The position numbers and the translations under genes are program-made. Under the pieces are notes generated by a model, which was not told where the DNA came from, did no database searches, and saw only the letters and a program-made list of their open reading frames with translations. Below, one piece after another: positions 61,694 through 64,000 of a stretch of DNA of 64,000 nucleotides. Origin of the DNA: Monomorium pharaonis (Eukaryota; Arthropoda; Insecta; Hymenoptera; Formicidae); the NCBI RefSeq assembly GCF_013373865.1, contig NC_050471.1, positions 9,444,050 to 9,508,049 of the forward strand, in the 5' to 3' direction. Numbering within the stretch: the stretch's first letter is position 1; the number at the start of each line of letters is the position of its first letter.

Positions 61694-64000
61694 CTGCAAA
61701 ACACATCACACCCTCTTGCAACGTCGTCTAGCAACACGGTAATCCTTACTTATTCTAGGCAGTAGTAGTCGTGCACGTTAATTGGAGGGTTCCTTTTCGC
61801 ATTCCGCTAAGTCATTCGCAATATCTCGGCGTACTGCCACTTCAGATTTAATCAAGACAAATAAGTTCAGTTAATAATTGGACCGTTGATATTATGAATG
61901 TCACTGTTAACTATAATCTAATATCGAATAATCCATAATTGAAAAACTGATTATTTTTCTAATGGATGAAAAATGAATTTTATTCCCGAGGACCCTTTTA
62001 ATTGCGTTTAATTGTGAAATAGCCACTTTAGATTGCATATTTCTCACAATATGGCAATACATATGTCGCATGAATGGGTCGATTAATAATCGGGTGTTAC
62101 CTCGCCCACCCAAATAAAAGTTATGTCTCGCTATGGCGAGCCGCCCCTCAATCAACGGCTATTTATCTACCGACAAAGTAGACGCGATAAAAAGACAAAG
62201 ACATATTCTCCGCCGCGCCTTTCCACGCTTTGCCGTCGATGTGTGCGTGCGTGCATGCGAAGCCCGTGCGGGGCGGGCTGAGAAGTTAATCGGCTCAGTC
62301 GTTTAGTTTCGCTCCGTTTAGTTATATTTGGTTTCCAAGGGAGCAAAGAGGAGGGACTTGGTTCACAATTAGTCGGCGCATAACTCGGGCTGATTTAGTG
62401 CCGCGGTGCCTACTACGAATCATGAAGACGCGTGTGTCATTTTACCTCGATACCGCCAAGTGTGTGCGCGCCGCACACGTGTTCGTACGAAATAAAAGAG
62501 ACTTCTTGTGCGATATTTTCAATGGCGGAGGTCTTAGTATTCTTGAACTGAAGCTTTCGAATTGATTTTTTTTGTGTGTGAAAAGGCGAGACCCTCTGGT
62601 GCAGAGACGAATAATTTTTTCACAAAAATATATTTATTTAAATCAAAATAGTTTTTAATTTAATAGAGAAATTTTGACATTTTTATTTACCAATTTCTGG
62701 TACAATTTCTAATATTATTTTACGATCAATAAAACATATTGCGCCTTTTAAATATTATGCAAAATTCGTTTGATATTATTTTATTTCGGTTTGTCTTCTT
62801 CTATTTTAAAATAACTAAATAGTTTGAAACGAGAAAGGATTATTTTGATTATTAATAACGAAAGCGATTCAGATAAGAAAGAAAAATGAAATGGTTCGTA
62901 GAAAGTTCGGTAAAGTTTTCACTCGCGCCTATTTCAAGCAAAGTTATGACATTTCGGTAGAGAACTCGGTTAGTACAGTTTATCACGGCACCGTTTCAGC
63001 GTGCGTGTGCATGACTGCATGCGTAAAATTTTTTTGGCAACGGAAGACATACTTGTCAACGTGTATGATATTTTAGCAGGCGTATACATTCTGTAGTATT
63101 AATTTACGTGTTCGCGAGTTATAAACGTGCGGCGTAATTGAGGAAATCGTCAAAACTGTTGACAGACGTGTGCCAAACACTTGACGGTACTCAAATGCTT
63201 TCTCCATTGCTTGATACCTTCTTGTTAACATTTTGATTGTCAAGCTGATTTTGACTTGGAATTAGGAAGGCGCAATTGTTTCTATATATAAAATATCCAC
63301 AGTTAAATTACAAAATAAATTTACAAAATTACTCGTAAAGAAAAAATAGAACTATATATATTATTCATATTATAAAATATTTTATAATGTAATTTTAAAT
63401 GGAATAACTAAGACTTAACTATTGAAACAAACACACACATATATATACTGTGTGTGTGTATGTGTGTATGTGTGTAAACAGAAAAAGGAAAAGTGTGAAA
63501 TGAATAATTCTTATATTTAATAAATTTAGTATTTTATTTTAATATACATATAATAATAATATTTTATTATTCTTTAACGTTTTTATTAAAAATTAAATAT
63601 AAAAATGATTCTTAACCGAATAAATACAATTGTCGTATACAAGCAAGGAGCGGAGATTTCCTTACGGAAATTCATACGTTCAGGTATGATATTGCGGTCA
63701 AAGTGTTAGGACACAGAAAGAACTTTAACATTCGATAATGGAAATTGCTTTGCGATTTTCGATTTCTCAATTGCAACATGCAAATATGCATGTTGGCATA
63801 ACTTTATATATATATATTAAAAATCGAGTGCGAATACCGTTCCCAAAGACCGGCAGATTCCTCTCGGGGCACTCTGTATTTATAGCTCACCTATAAATTC
63901 GCAGAGAGGTACCTACCATGGGGGAAACGTGGTGAAAATCGCTGTGCCACCGCGGGAAATTGATATTGACGAATATCGCGACTTCGCGTCGTATAAATCA
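61694..64000. other. Region upstream of the first recognised Ptx1 exon
   Basis: Should contain, or lead to, the missing N-terminal Ptx1 exon. No minus-strand ATG-containing segment with a good donor ending in phase 1 was found. A GC-rich patch (62.1-62.5 kb) is a promoter candidate. A GT/CA-rich microsatellite lies near 63427-63477. Confidence 0.4.
63427..63477. repeat. CA/TA then GT microsatellite
   Basis: ACACACAC, TATATATA and TGTGTGTG runs adjoin and form a small imperfect palindrome. Confidence 0.85.

Noticed and set aside
1..64000. CRISPR arrays, operons, bacterial-type signals
   Set aside because: Spliced eukaryotic genes throughout; no spaced identical repeats of CRISPR type.

Overview
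This window looks like intron-rich insect nuclear DNA, most likely hymenopteran and plausibly an ant. Short introns with canonical GT/AG ends break up every gene. Intergenic DNA is AT-rich, CpG is not depleted, small foldback DNA transposons are frequent, and the gene set includes an insect gustatory receptor and the homeobox gene Ptx1. The species assignment is inference. I rebuilt the gene models by hand from conserved protein motifs, splice-site consensus and reading-phase bookkeeping.

Layout. (1) 1.9-6.0 kb, minus strand: an eight-exon class A neuropeptide-type GPCR (471 aa) with a foldback element in one intron. (2) 7.8-10.6 kb, minus strand: a complete six-exon gustatory receptor (372 aa). 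(3) 13.3-15.65 kb: a dense cluster of palindromic (MITE/foldback) elements. One has 63-bp terminal inverted repeats and a perfect 10-bp target duplication, and ends 117 bp before the next start codon. (4) 15.76-21.28 kb, plus strand: the complete 18-exon TFIID subunit TAF2 (1202 aa). (5) 21.92-24.37 kb, plus strand: a complete seven-exon E2F4/5-type transcription factor (329 aa). (6) 27.2-28.05 kb, plus strand: a complete three-exon Mpv17/PMP22-family membrane protein (208 aa). (7) 28.6-30.0 kb: a promoter-like region and possible 5' exons of an unidentified plus-strand transcript. (8) 30-45.4 kb: gene-poor DNA with microsatellites and a diverged internal duplication. (9) 45.4-61.7 kb, minus strand: the Pitx-class homeobox gene Ptx1, with three exons seen and an 11.8-kb intron splitting the homeodomain at codon 46/47. 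Its N-terminal coding exon was not found. (10) 61.7-64 kb: upstream flank of Ptx1.

The genes do not form one pathway. TAF2 and E2F4/5 are general and cell-cycle transcription factors lying head to tail, 638 bp apart. The GPCR and the gustatory receptor are neighbouring same-strand sensory/signalling genes. Ptx1 is a developmental regulator surrounded by large non-coding regions, as is usual for such genes.

The most unusual observation is at the 3' end of Ptx1. After the expected TGA stop the same frame stays open for 63 codons, reaches a second TGA, then stays open for 126 more codons. Both stretches are protein-like in composition, which suggests one or two stop-codon readthrough events or an unrecognised splice.
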